Below, piece after piece: positions 26,601-38,994 of a stretch of 64,000 nt of DNA. Under the pieces are notes generated by a model. The model saw nothing but the letters and a program-made list of their open reading frames with translations. It ran no database searches and was not told the origin of the DNA. This DNA comes from Malurus cyaneus samueli (lineage: Eukaryota; Chordata; Aves; Passeriformes; Maluridae): contig CM019216.1 of NCBI GenBank assembly GCA_009741485.1, forward strand, positions 49,147,248 to 49,211,247, read 5' to 3'. Made by a program: the position numbers and the translations under genes. How positions within the stretch are numbered: the stretch's first letter is position 1; each line of letters begins with the position of its first letter.

Positions 26601-27807
26601 TTGTGGTAGTTTTGCATGAACTATTCCTAGCTGCCCATACAATAAAGACTACTCTCACTGAAAGGCTGTTTTGTTGAGTATCAGTCTTGAAGTTCCTTGG
26701 TGACTTTAAATGAAAAAAGGGCACCTTTTTAGGCCCCATTCCCCAAAGCCCATTCTTCTCCCTCATTTGGTATCTGGTGTGTGTTTTTGATTGTTAATAA
26801 ATAAAAGGAAAATTACCATGAAACAGACCGTGAAAGATTGCCATGGCAAAAACGTAGTTGAGAAGGCATTTGCATATTTAGGCTAGAATTTTTCAACTAC
26901 TTAAATCCTACACAACGCCAAAGTGACACTGTTTTGCATTCCCCATTCTCTTATAGTCACAAAATCATCTTTAATGACAGCAATGAGATATGGCCAGAGA
27001 AAGTAAAGGCAATGACTTTACAAGCCAGTCAAGTCAGAGTTGCATGTCTTCTGCAGTACACTGCTGCTTCTACTGGTCTGCAGTGATTCCTTTTGAGAGG
27101 CTCTCACATATATCAGGGAGTTCACTTGATATTTAAGAAAAAGGAATCCAAGTTATCTTTTGAAAAGGCCACTTCGGCTTTCAAATCTGGTTCTTGCTGC
27201 AGCCTGTGGTTGTTCTGAGCCCAGTTCCAGGGATAGTGTACCATTGTGCATGGCAACTAAGAAACAGAATGGGGGAACATTTCAGCCAGGAGCTGCTGTC
27301 AGGCATATTTTCTACTGTGTAACCCTAGTCTGAGGTACTATTCAGGCAGTCCCTTAATCAAACAGATGATCACTTGTAGTCTCAAGAGTGGTTGTTTAAT
27401 TTCAGTTTGCAGCCAGGTCACCTCTTGAGGAAAGAACCGTAATTTCTTTCAATTTCCTGAGGAGGCACCAAAGTAACTGGTTAGCTGAAGGTTCATTAAT
27501 CAACAGTACTTCAGAGAATGAACAGAGGAAACTCCAAAATTTGTTTTCTAACTAGGTATGTTAACATGCTGAAAATTAAACAGATTAAAGATTGGTGATT
27601 AGCAAAAGGAATTTTCTGAGTATTCAGTTCTGTCTATCACCTCAGGAAATAGAATGTTAACCTATCAATTTCTTTGATTTGACCTTCATAAATGGTAACT
27701 TAATTTGAGGTAAACATCTCATTCTGTGGATTTTGAGGTCAAATGTGATGTGATGTGCTAGTTTGACACTTAATAAACTGATTTAAATCTCTTTGGTCCT
27801 GTGCAGG

Positions 27808-28866
27808 ATGGCTGGCTGTGGTGAAATAGATCATTCGATCAACATGCTTCCCACAAATAGGAAGACAAACGAGTCATGTACCAATGCAGCACCTTCCCTG
27901 CCAGTCCCTGAGTGCGCTATCTGTCTGCAAACATGTGTCCATCCTGTAAGTCTGCCTTGTAAACATGTTTTCTGCTATCTGTGTGTGAAGGGAGCTTCTT
28001 GGCTTGGGAAACGATGTGCACTCTGCCGGCAGGAGATTCCAGAGGATTTTCTTGACAAGCCAACGTTATTGTCACCGGAAGAACTCAAGGCAGCTAGCAG
28101 AGGCAATGGAGAGTATGCCTGGTACTATGAAGGTAGAAATGGCTGGTGGCAGTATGATGAACGTACCAGCAGAGAGCTGGAAGATGCCTTTTCCAAGGGT
28201 AAAAAGAGCACTGAAATGCTAATTGCTGGCTTTTTATACGTAGCAGACCTTGAAAATATGGTTCAGTATAGAAGAAATGAACATGGACGTCGCAGAAAAA
28301 TAAAACGGGACATAATAGACATACCAAAGAAGGGAGTGGCTGGGCTGAGGCTGGACTGTGACACCAACACTGTCAACCTGGCACGAGAGAGCTCCGCTGA
28401 CGGTGCAGACAGCACACTGACTCCAGGGGCTGCAGCTGTGCAGCCTCTAGCATCCATTTCTGTGAGGCCCCTGCCAGCACTAGATGGTCAGCTCATGAGC
28501 CCTTCAACGCCGTCACCTGATGCAAGCAATTCTCTAGAGAACTCTTTTGCTCACTTGCAAATAAATGGAGACAGTATGGCTGAAAGGAGTCATAGGGGAG
28601 AGGGAGAGGAAGACCACGAATCATCATCTTCTGGTAGGGTGGCAGCCCCTGACACCTCTGTTGAGGAGACCGAATCAGATGCCAGCAGTGACAGTGAGGA
28701 TGTGTCTGCCCACCTTCAGCAACACCCATCCTCTGGTCAACAGAGACATTTGAATGCCAGTGCAAGCCAGCCAGGAGCAGATAGACCAGGGGCAGGGGGT
28801 GGGGTGGCAAACACAAGTGTAAGATCTAGAAGGCCAGATGGACAGTGCACAGTCACTGAAGTTTAA
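27808..28866 (+). CDS. RNF146: E3 ubiquitin-protein ligase RNF146 (Iduna)
   Basis: RNF146 recognises poly(ADP-ribosyl)ated proteins and ubiquitinates them. It works with tankyrase to degrade axin in Wnt signalling, in cytosol and nucleus. The 352-residue product is complete in one exon. A C3HC4 RING spans residues 36-74, with zinc ligands C36, C39, C51, H53, C56, C59, C70 and C73. A WWE domain spans about 92-168, with the residues known to contact iso-ADP-ribose all present (Y107, W114, Y144, Q153, R163), and K175 just after. The C-terminal half is acidic, Ser-rich and low in complexity, ending in [12 protein letters not shown]. The mammalian protein is about 359 residues; differences fall in the disordered tail. 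The start is the first in-frame ATG, purine at -3 in the genomic context and G at +4, one base after a splice acceptor. A TTG at 27793 lies inside the intron end and is not used. Confidence 0.98.
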   Translation: MAGCGEIDHSINMLPTNRKTNESCTNAAPSLPVPECAICLQTCVHPVSLPCKHVFCYLCVKGASWLGKRCALCRQEIPEDFLDKPTLLSPEELKAASRGNGEYAWYYEGRNGWWQYDERTSRELEDAFSKGKKSTEMLIAGFLYVADLENMVQYRRNEHGRRRKIKRDIIDIPKKGVAGLRLDCDTNTVNLARESSADGADSTLTPGAAAVQPLASISVRPLPALDGQLMSPSTPSPDASNSLENSFAHLQINGDSMAERSHRGEGEEDHESSSSGRVAAPDTSVEETESDASSDSEDVSAHLQQHPSSGQQRHLNASASQPGADRPGAGGGVANTSVRSRRPDGQCTVTEV

Positions 28867-29580
28867 ATCTAGAGCCATGCAAAAAAAAAACAAACCAACT
28901 CGGTTGTAATTTTCTGTAAATTTTCTGTCTACATTGGCATTGCACCCAAACCTAGCAGCTTGTTTGGTGGGAGGGTGGGGTGAAGGGGAGAAACAGATTT
29001 GGCCTGTTTTAACTCAAGTCTCCTAACATGTCTCAGCTGGAAGACTCTTAACTCTAGGAAACTGGGTTGTCCTGTTAACGGTTTGAAAGCTGTTTAGCAA
29101 TGCCCAGTTTTCTTGAAAATGTTTTGTGTTTATTTTGTAGTATTTTCCCCTTGAAGATACTCTATCCCTTTTTGGCCAATGTATATCTACTGTACAACTT
29201 GAATTGTCTTCATTATCTGACTGTTGCATTAAGTGTCTTACTACTTTCTGCATGGATTGATGTATGAAAAGAACACTAAAGCAATGTGGAATCAGGCAAG
29301 GTGTTGGGTGTGAGCAGGATGCTTAATTTAATGTGAGAAAATAGATGTGAGTTTGGAGTTAAAATGTGTTTTTACTAGAAAAGAGCAATCATTTACCTTC
29401 TTTCAATGGAAATGTAAAAATGCTGTTAACTTGTGTTGCAAATCCTTACACTCTCCATGGCTTTTTCACTGGCTTTGCCATCTAGTCCTTGTAGTTTTGT
29501 TTTTTGAGGTCTTTCTTGATCTGTCTTGTTTTTGTTACAGAATTTATAATTTAATAAAACTACATTTTATCAGTAACAAT
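28867..29580 (+). other. RNF146: RNF146 3' untranslated region
   Basis: This is the downstream continuation of the coding exon, T-rich on the sense strand. It ends near the AATAAA at 29553 and a following TG-rich stretch. Further AATAAA motifs at about 29883 and 30160 could serve longer isoforms. The ORF at 29347-29586 within it looks random. Confidence 0.7.
29553..29558 (+). terminator. RNF146: Poly(A) signal AATAAA for RNF146
   Basis: A canonical hexamer lies 687 bp after the stop codon, followed within 40 bases by a T/G-rich element (ctctgatatgtttgcaat). Cleavage would fall near 29570-29590. It is the first canonical hexamer downstream of the CDS. Confidence 0.7.
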
Positions 29581-29599
29581 CTCTGATATGTTTGCAATT

Positions 29600-32500
29600 T
29601 AATTGAACTTCACTGAAGGAATTTTTAAAAAAAATTGTTATAAAACAGCTTCCTTTCTTTACCAAAAGGGAGGACTAGCTCTCAGTACTGTCCTGAAATT
29701 CTTGCATCCTTGACTGGCTGTGTCTCAAACACAACACTGTAAGAGTATTGTCTTCTACTGAAAAATCTTGAGTTGCAATCTTAATAGTTACACAGATATC
29801 TGAAGAGCTGATTAACTCACTTCACTGTTGATGGCAGGCAGAAGTATCACACAGAGCCTTATTTTAACAGTAGAAATGTTGAAATAAAAGAGTGTAAGTT
29901 ATTAAAGTAGACCCTATAACAAAGGGCACAGATACTAAGGACTATAGTGCTGTTTATCTGTTCATAGCAAAACTAGTCACAGCACAGGAATGGTAATTTT
30001 GTGCTTGTATTAGCAATCTGGGAGCTGCATTTCTACAGATTTCAGAATATTAGAAGCCAGATCTTGAGAAATACACCTTGTCTTTTCTGTCTCAGGCACT
30101 TGTTTTACATTTTTTTTCAGATTGAGAAACAGCATTAAGTTGATGCTGGACTCAGTCTTTAAAATAAAGCTAATTAAACTCCAATTCTTTGTATGTGTAT
30201 CCCAGACTAGAAAGGGACAGTACTGATACATAGGAAATACTGATCTTAAGACAAAAGTTGTTTTAGGCAAATAACCATTTGAAGGGAATTAGAAGGACCC
30301 ATTTTAAAAATGGTAGATTTAAATTTCTGTAATGTTCTTACTGTAATAATGGATGACATGTCTGATCTTGGACCAAGCTGAAAGCTGTGCTTGCCCTCCT
30401 CTGCCTACAGGTGAGATCACAGGGTCAGCAACGTGCAGATGAGACGAGGGTCGAATAAGGAAAATTTCCTTCATTCTCAGCTAGGAATAGAAAGGAAGTA
30501 GGAATATATTTCCTATAAAATAGCAAAATATCTAAAATCTTGATCACATATTTTTACTATCATCTTCTAGTCTCATATGGAAATAAGCCAATAGCTTATT
30601 TCTAGAAGGAAACTGGATGGAATTTTTTTTTTTTCTGTTAGTTGCTAGCTGTTTTAATTCTCTGATTTGAGTGAGTATACTGTGGCTCTAACCTAAGTCT
30701 GACTTCGTGCTGCAAAAGCCTTCCCTGAGCTATGTGCACACACTTTACTTTGTGAGAGTACGGGTTCAAAAAGGCAACAAGCAAAATACAGGAACATGAC
30801 TTAATATATACTTAATTTCAGGATTTTCAGCCCAGTCTACAAATAATTTTACCAGTGATTTACCGTGGAGTTTTTGACCCAAGTAGAGAGTTCAGCCCCA
30901 CACCTGTGATGCTGCTTTGGCTCCTGCTGTCTGACTGCAGCTGTGAAACACTAAAATTAATTTAAGTAAGGCTGGTGAGAGCTTAATAGCCAGTCATTAG
31001 AGTGGCAAATGCACTCCCTAGATCAAGCTAAGAAATAGTAACTGATAATTCCCATTTTATATTTAAACCATTACTTTCAGTAGGAAATGTGTTCTCTGTC
31101 TATTTTAGCAAAGCCACAGCCACACTGCATTAAGTGGTTGACTGTAATTCCATGCACTAAGACTTTTAACTTGTACAGCATAGCTAGAGAAATGCACAGT
31201 GGAGCAGAAGGGAAAATGAAAAAGGAAATTTGAATGCTATAAAATCTGCAGTATCTCATAATTTCCAGAACAGATAACTACAGTTATAGGAACCCTACGT
31301 CATGGCTAAAACATAAATCAGATAGTGAACCAAACATTCTGCAAGAACACCTTGCTTTTCTAGCTTGGCCATTTGGTAAATATATTTCTATCAGAAGTAT
31401 CTATATTGCTAAAAGTTATCTCCAGTACTCAACCTTTACAGGCTTGGTACAGAACCCACACTCCCATTAAACCCTCAGGTTGTCCCAGTACACAAAGGGA
31501 AAATGACATTTCACAGTGTAATAGGAAACTTAGTTTACCGAGGAGAGAGCTGGCAAACTAGCCCCTAGGAAGTACAAAAGCTGGTGTGCTATTTAATTAG
31601 GAGACTTGGACTATCAATTTTGATGTTTCTTATTTATTTTGCACATTTAGTGCTTGTTTGTTTTTAAGCCATTTCAGAAGCAAAAAAAACCCCAAAAAAA
31701 CAGCCTTGAGATGAAACTTGACATCTTAATAATTGTAAAGAAAATAAAAACACTTATCAACTGCGGGTGAAAAGTATTTGTTGCTTTAAGATGGTGAGAA
31801 AGTATTCTGTGAAATAAAGCATTTAGCTTTCAAATGGCTAAAATGGGATTCCATTTCATCTCAGCCTGGAACTCCCATCTTAGCACTCATGGTAATTTAG
31901 TTGGGTTGATTTTTGTGTGAAGGATTCTACTTCCTTTTAAAAGAAATCTGAGAATATGGTATTAGACTACTCACAGAATCCTTTATCAAAATCTATAATG
32001 ATCTTCAGAATATCCTGTACCTATGCTATATTTATGATACCAACAAAATGGGTTTCCATAACCCTTTCTGAAACTGTTCTGAATGTGTCTTGCTCTGTAC
32101 TAGTTAGTTATTGGTCCTGTTTTCTTAGAAGCAAACATTGGCCTTTCATACAAATCAGAGAGGGTGGCTGGAGAAACATTTGCAGAAATGAGAAGTAAGC
32201 TCATTGTCTGGAAATCAAAATGGAAAGAGATCCCCCATAGGTGTACATACCATTCATTTACTACCAGCACAGATCTGGTTCAAAATGTGAAAGAAACCAG
32301 ATTCTGCCTTTGTCCTATAATTTCCTCCCTATCAAATTTCTATCACCCAGTACATAGAATACACTTAGGAGCTGAATGCACTAAAGAAAAAAAGATTCAA
32401 GGGTCTTGCTCAGCTTCTAAGCAATTTTCACACCAATTTTAAAAACATAATTATAGTATTAGTAATGGCACATTCATTCTTGCTAAAAGCAAAGACATAA

Positions 32501-34400
32501 CCAGTTGCCCTTTAAAACACGTTTGTTTTTTTTTCACTCACAACGTGATGTGCTATTGCTTCAAACAGCTGGATGGGTACTGGAGTGTGCCCTGAAAGTT
32601 CAGTGATGCTGCAGTCTGGAATCCCTCATGAGTCCTGAGAAACTTCATGAAAAGCAGAACAGCTTCATTATTAAACCCGTCAAGTGCTGCCTGACTATAC
32701 TATTCTGAAATAATAGGTTTGAAATTCTTTAGGGCATGGGAAAGAATCCAGCTACACATAGAAGTAACAACTGGGCTACTGGATAAAAAGGGGCAGTGGG
32801 GGAAAAGGCACAAACCAAAACACTACTCTCTCCCCATGTTTTCATTCCTATCTCTTCTCTAACCTGAAAGTAAAGATTGAACTTTATTTTTGGGGCGAGA
32901 GATTTGAAATTTTCCTCCATTAGTGCTTCAGATATTAAGGCAAAGGTGCAGGATCAATAGCATGCAGGTAAGCTCCTTATCTTCTCTGAGGCACCAACTC
33001 AAAACACATCCCTTTCTTCAGCATTTCTCTTGGTTGCTTCAGGCTATATTCATTGCTGTGAAAATCATACAGTAAAACATCCCCAGCAGATCACAGAATC
33101 TGTTTGAAACCTGCAGAATCTTAACAGGCAATTCAAGCCTGATTCCCAACATGGATTTTCCCCCAAATCCTCAAACATATGTAGTTACGTTGCTGTCTAA
33201 AGCTCAGGAATCCTGCCACACTCTAGAAGTTGTAATGTGGATTTCCATCCAAGATACTGCCTTCTTTTCTTAAGGGAGCTTGTTCCATGATCTAGAGCTA
33301 GTTATGCCTGGTCAGAGCAAGAATGCACGTCAGTGGCACACAGCCCAGAGCTTCCTTCTTAACATGCTCCAACAGAGTACTTAGGTCCTTGGCTCAGATC
33401 TCAGTCCCTGCTGGATTTAGCGACAAGTACATCCTAACCAACAAGAAACTTAGTCACAGATATGTCTCTATGGTTTTGTTCTCACTGATTTTTTTTTTTA
33501 AGTAGGCACTCCGTGTCAGCTTCTAATTTCTAAACGGAGAATTTTCCCCACTGAGTTATCCAATTGCATAGTCATTAGCATGGAGACTGAGTTCCAAATC
33601 TTCTTAGCCCAAATATACCCTACCAGTAAAAATGCATTGAAGAAAGACATATCCACACACATCTTACCAGAATGCTGAAGTACTCACATCACCCAGTCAT
33701 TTAAGGACAAGCCATTTTGGGGCATGATACACCAGGGTCTTCCAAGATTTCAACTAGATTCTGTGTACAGAACCAGGTCAGCAGCTTTGCACAGGTACTG
33801 GATATGAGAATGTGCAGATGCATGTGTAGGTAGCTGATTCCTTGAGCAGTGAGAAGATACCAAAATTTAGGTAAAAACCTGAATCAGTGTCAGTGAATGA
33901 GTGGTAGAAGCTTCTCACTAACTTTAAGCTTCTCCTGTGAAAGCACCATTAAAATTGAAGCATCCAAGGATAGTTTCTCGGCATTTGTGCAAGGAGCAAC
34001 TAGAGATTAAAAAATAAAAACTACCTTCTCATTAATTATCATCTCTTCCAAGCTGCTTAAAGACACTGGTCTTATGTTGGGGAACTCATATTTTGCAGCT
34101 TTAGGTGCATCTGTTCTGCAAATAGATTAGCCTCCTAATTTTCAAGTAATTAATTTCCATACCAGATTAAAAAAAAAAACTAACATAAAATAAAATAATC
34201 TTCAGCCTCATTCCAAATGAAATATAGTTCTATTTTCAACACAGTATTTACCTTTACATATAAATTTCACTAATCTCCATTCAGTGGGTGATTAGGGCAG
34301 TAGAAAATCTGTCTGGGATTACTCTGTGGTTGCATACCAAATATGCCTGCCTGACCTAAATGGCAGGAAAGTTAATGCCATTTAAAATGGACAAGTCCTT
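29600..34400. other. Convergent intergenic interval between RNF146 and ECHDC1
   Basis: I see no gene. The interval separates the 3' ends of two convergently transcribed genes, the arrangement also found in human. AATAAA motifs occur on the plus strand near 29883 and 30160, and on the minus strand at 32883-32888 and near 31634. Either transcript could therefore extend into it with alternative 3' ends. Confidence 0.6.
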
Positions 34401-34411
34401 CAATTATTCCA

Positions 34412-34417
34412 TTTAAT
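34412..34417 (-). terminator. ECHDC1: Candidate ATTAAA poly(A) signal for ECHDC1
   Basis: The minus strand reads ATTAAA about 65 bases after the ECHDC1 stop codon. A canonical AATAAA on this strand is not seen until 32883-32888, which would imply a 1.6-kb 3' UTR. Both are plausible. Confidence 0.35.
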
Positions 34418-34480
34418 GGCTGCTTTAGTGAAAGCTTTTTTTTTGCAAAAATGTCAAGACCATATCCTATGCCTAAACCA

Positions 34481-34886
34481 TCATTTATGTTTTGGTCTTC
34501 TAACCAGTGCCTGCAAATTGGCAGGCCCACCCCATACAGTTCCGAAAATGTCCTTCTCTGTTCTTAGGGCAGCTTCCAGTGGGAGCTCTCTTCCTGCTGT
34601 CACCACGTTTTTCACAGCCCGAATCACAGTGGCTGGAGCGTCCGTGTACTGACTCAGCCAGGCTCGGGCTTCTCCCAATGCTCTGGTTTCATCTGAGGAC
34701 GGCAGCGTCTGGTCGGAGAGCCCCAGGCGCAGCGCTCTCTCGGGGTCCACCCGGACAGCCCCGCCCAGCAGCTGCAGAGCTGCCCCGCTGCCCACGATCC
34801 GCACCAGCCGAGCAGCTCCTCCCCAGCCTGGCACCAGGCCCATGGACTTGTGGACAAACCGGATTTCACTTCCAGGTGCCATCAAC
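34481..34886 (-). CDS. ECHDC1: ECHDC1 last coding exon (ethylmalonyl-CoA decarboxylase)
   Basis: ECHDC1 is a crotonase-superfamily enzyme that decarboxylates ethylmalonyl-CoA (and methylmalonyl-CoA) formed by side activity of acyl-CoA carboxylases, a metabolite-repair role in the cytosol. This exon gives the C-terminal 134 residues after a split Arg codon: LMAPGSEIRFVHKSMGLVPG near its start and DIFGTVWGGPANL near the end, matching the family's conserved C-terminal helical region. The acceptor (minus strand) is gttcattgacag|gttgatgg. The stop TGA is at 34481-34483. The sequence is far more GC-rich than the other exons, with many Ala, Arg and Gly codons in variable positions, while family-conserved stretches remain intact. 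No frameshift or stop is seen. Confidence 0.93.
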
Positions 34887-37800
34887 CTGTCAATGAACAA
34901 CAAACACACCGAGGTCAATCCATGCATCCACTTTCGTTTTCAGCTCAACAGTCCTTAATTTCTATTTTCTGCTCCCCTCTCCTTCCAAAGGCTGATACAA
35001 CTTGACAGAGTGCTCATTACAGCCGAAGCTGGAGTAATCTTAATTTTTACATCACATGGTGCCATAAGTGCAGATTTTGGCCTTTCTCAAAATTAGATCC
35101 ATAGGCTGCTACAAGTAAAGATGCTTAGTGCCCATACCGATACCTGTACTCTGTTCTAAAAAGTGTTGAAAACAGAACAGCAGACAGAGGATGTTACATT
35201 CATTCACAGTGTGACACTGCCTTGCTAATTCATGCCTAAATCAAGAGGGTAAAATACAAGCAAACTAATGTACAAAACATTTCTCAAGAGGATGGATCGT
35301 GGTCTTAGTACTGATCTGGAGAGGTTCTGCCAGCATTCTCATGATTACAACACAGGTGGGGCTTTTTTGTTCTGTATTTTAAGATCAATGTGAGTTTGAT
35401 TTCTAACTGCTCATTACAGCGAGGGAAATGGGGAGGGATGCTCAACTTGTGGCTCACAATGCACATAGAATTGCTTTCTATTTATGCTTGCAGCGTGTCA
35501 TAGAATTGCTCCTCTCTACAAGATAAGCCACATTCCTCTTTCCAAAGATATCATCTATTTCTTTCCTATACATCTTTTTCTACAGCTTCTCACCTCCTTT
35601 ATTTAAGAACTCACCCTAGAGCTGATTAAGCTATCTGCCTGGAGGAGCTCTGCTGCAGCAGACTGTTCTCGTCTTCACACAGTGGTCACACTGACACACG
35701 TTAGGTTAGTGGAAAAACCCTCTAGAAATATAAACATATAGAGAAGATGTACAAAAACAGACCAGTGCTTGCTCTTTCTCAAGGTGATACTCTGCAGCAT
35801 GGTTGCTTGCTGCTGATTGTAAGGCAAAAAATGGAAATTACACTTGTGAAGTAGATTAGCTTCTACTTCAAGCACTAATTGGCTTTTTGAAGACAAGTCT
35901 TGTAATACTCAGGTCTACACACAAGTCTGTTTCCTAACGATGCAGTTTTCCACAGTGAAAATACCAAGGTGAACAGCTTTGAAAGGGGAAAGAAAAGGAA
36001 AACCTTTAAAAATGCAACTTCTTCTAGGAACTCACTGTTCTCAAATCTGCTTAGTTATTGTTAATTGTAAGTTTGCTTGGTTGCTTTATTCTTAACCAGA
36101 GAACCATCAGCATTCATGCCACACTCTACAGCATCAGAATTGAAGAGCTTAAGCTTTATCCCAGATCCAGCACAATGCACAAAAGCAACAGCTGACGGGC
36201 CAGATTGCATGAAAGCCTTTTTGTAGAGATAGCAGAGGAAGGTTGTGTGACAAAAGGAAGAAAGCAGCATAGTGCAGGGGAGGAAAAGCTTTAAGCTAAA
36301 ATTATCAAGTGCTTTCTAAACCCAGCAAATCCCAGGGAGCACAGGTCTCTTCTCTCCAAAAGAATGACTCTGCAAGTATTAGAAAACTTCTTTACTGGCT
36401 CAGCTTGCTCTGCAATTTGCTCACACCCAGTGTCCCACTGGAAAAGCAAGAATGAAAACATTATTAAGGGTTTAATGCTGATTGTGCTGAGTGATGTGAG
36501 GCACTCAAAAAGAAGGGGTCATAGGCACCTGGGCATCTGATGCTAGACAGCCTGTAGGCAGTCTCACAGGACAGTCACCACAGGTCAGGGAGGCCATGTT
36601 GAACTTGCACATTGAATCTGAAATGGTTTCAGACAATGTTTAGTATAAGGGAAGGGCTCTGTTTCCCTGCAGAGTCTTCACCTCCCTCAGAGAAAATGGA
36701 ACCAAACACAATGAAAGGAAAATAAACCACTGACAGCATAACTGACACAGAGACTGTGAGGCTGCAGCTTCCAAAACATCACTGGGATTCACCTCTTCCC
36801 ACAATGCTCCTCTGAACAAGCTCCACAGAAGATACTGAGGTAAGCAGTAGTCAGTAGAAGGTGCAACTGCAGTATTGGAGTGCCTTCAGGCTTAAGAAAG
36901 ATACCTATTGTTTTTCAGACTTTTCAACTATGAATCCTCTCCTGAAGTCATACCATTTCTTATAGAAACAACTCATCACACTCTGTGTTAGATTTATCAC
37001 TCAGATTCAGTCCCCATGCCCCAGGAAGCAATGGAGACCTGAGATCATGTCTGAAGAGGTGGAAGCAGCTGCCAAACCACCCTGGGATCAGCCTCTGAAC
37101 ACCACCAGCTGCAGCCTTGCATACATATTTCCCTTTTTATTGTACGAAAAGAATTGAGTCTACCTTCTGAGACATGACAGATCTGATCTCCTATTAAAAA
37201 AATTATGTAAGAAAAGCACATCAAGCATTACTCAACACAGAGAGGGAGACATCAAAAAGCTGGAAAGACCAAAGTACTATTCCTGAGCTGTTTATACCTT
37301 ATTTATCTAGTACTGGCCCTGCCTGAGACAGAACAGTAGATGAATACAAAATTAACCCTGATCTGAACAGTATGCCTGTTCTTGTCTTTCAGGTCAAAGG
37401 AATTAAAATCTGGGTCCCCTGTATCCCAGGGGAAGGTCATATTGCTAGGCTCCTACACACATGATTTCCCTGCCCTAATAAAGAAAATCTGTTGCATGAC
37501 AGTACTGAGAAAGTATTTATTCAATGTAATTAATGTACAAAGTGACAAAAGACCTTACAGTAAGCAGGGAAACATCCTCCAGAAATGTGAAGGGTAGCAA
37601 AATCCTCACAACTTGAATTGGAAATAAGAGGTCAAGGTAATATAAGCTGCAAAGTGCAGATGAAACATTCTTTGAGAACATTTTATTTCCATGTTGTGAA
37701 CACTACAACCCCCCCAGGAAGAAAGCACAGCCACCATGGGCCACATCCAATTCTGTGTTAGTCATCTAAAGCAAATGAGCTACCTCAAATGTTCCTGCTG

Positions 37801-38994
37801 TACATTTTAAAATGTTCTCAGCTGCACTAAATGTTACAAATCCTCCCCCTTTGATCTGAGGATTCCTTCATTCTGTGACATCTCATTGTACCCACAAACA
37901 ATTGACTGTCACATCGCATCTCATCACATCACTGGCAATGCACGTGAGAAGAAACCCTGTCTGTTTTTAACACTGCAGCCTTACAAATCCCACCCTTATA
38001 GAGGTACATTTGCTCCCCACAGGCAGCACTTGCTGTGAGCTAACAGCTATGCTTTCCTTCACTAAAGTATTTCCCAGCCACCTGAAGCCAGAGAATATAC
38101 AATAAAAGCTGAAAATGCAAACAAAAATATACTTACCCAATTTTTCATACCCGCTAATTATAAATATTAATGTTACTGAGCTGTTCCAATGGGTATAATC
38201 AGTTCCTTGGCAGAAGTAAGATTATATTAAGATCTGTGCTGGCCCTTACCTCATCATTTCCTGGACTTCAAGATTTGAGTTATATTCAGCATTCTGACAA
38301 GGCAAAGGTACTAATCAAGTTTACTAGGGAGGGACAGATATCACCCTCTATTCTATGCATTTTAAAAGCTCCTAAAACGATGCTTTTGAAACCTATTATA
38401 GGAAAAAAGGAAGCCTAAAACATTATATGTGATGTCAGCAACCTGGATTTTGTTCCTGTTCCCTGTTTGACTCCCAGTGTCACATAAGGACAAAGCTCCT
38501 GACTTCCGATCTTCCCCTTTTAGTTGGCATGAGAATGGCACACCAAGGAGGGAGGCAGCCAGCATCACGCAGTGCTGCAGCACCTGGTTCCCACCTGTGG
38601 TTCTACCGAGAGAGTGCAGCCAGAACTGCAGATGACTTTTATCTCCCCCACAAATATCTCAGCATCCTGCTCTCAAACCACCATTACTAATATAAATAAC
38701 AAATAGAGCTTACGTCTTAGGTCACAGTAAGTTCCCTCACAAACCTGCTACCTTCTTCTATAAATTCCAGTGACACCCACCTGCAAGGTGATTGAACCAA
38801 CACAGAGTGGAAAATTCTCCAAAACTGAGAGTCAAAGGCCTTGGGGTACAATTAAGACATCTATGATTTTAATATGCTGTAGAGCAATAGTTACAGAAAT
38901 AATCATAAACCTTCAAGTAGAGCTATGTATTTTGCAAAGCATAGATGCAGGACACCCAGACAGATGAAAAGCGATGTCTGTGCTGAGCCACATA

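Larger units (their letters stand above)
18525..27806 (+). other. RNF146: RNF146 5' UTR intron(s)
   Basis: This runs from the CpG-island donor (gtgagt at 18525) to the acceptor gtcctgtgcag ending at 27806. The plus strand looks T- and G-rich by eye, with long T-runs (for example 21360-21373), as expected of the sense strand of a transcribed intron. It contains a CR1 tail fragment at its GC-rich 5' end, a second CR1-like fragment near 26541, and a candidate untranslated exon at 24083-24231. I see no coding exon. Confidence 0.65.

Noticed and set aside
27793..27807. Five-residue N-terminal extension of RNF146 (alternative start)
   Set aside because: The putative start codon is TTG and lies inside the splice acceptor of the intron. 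The known RNF146 N-terminus begins MAGCGEIDH at 27808.
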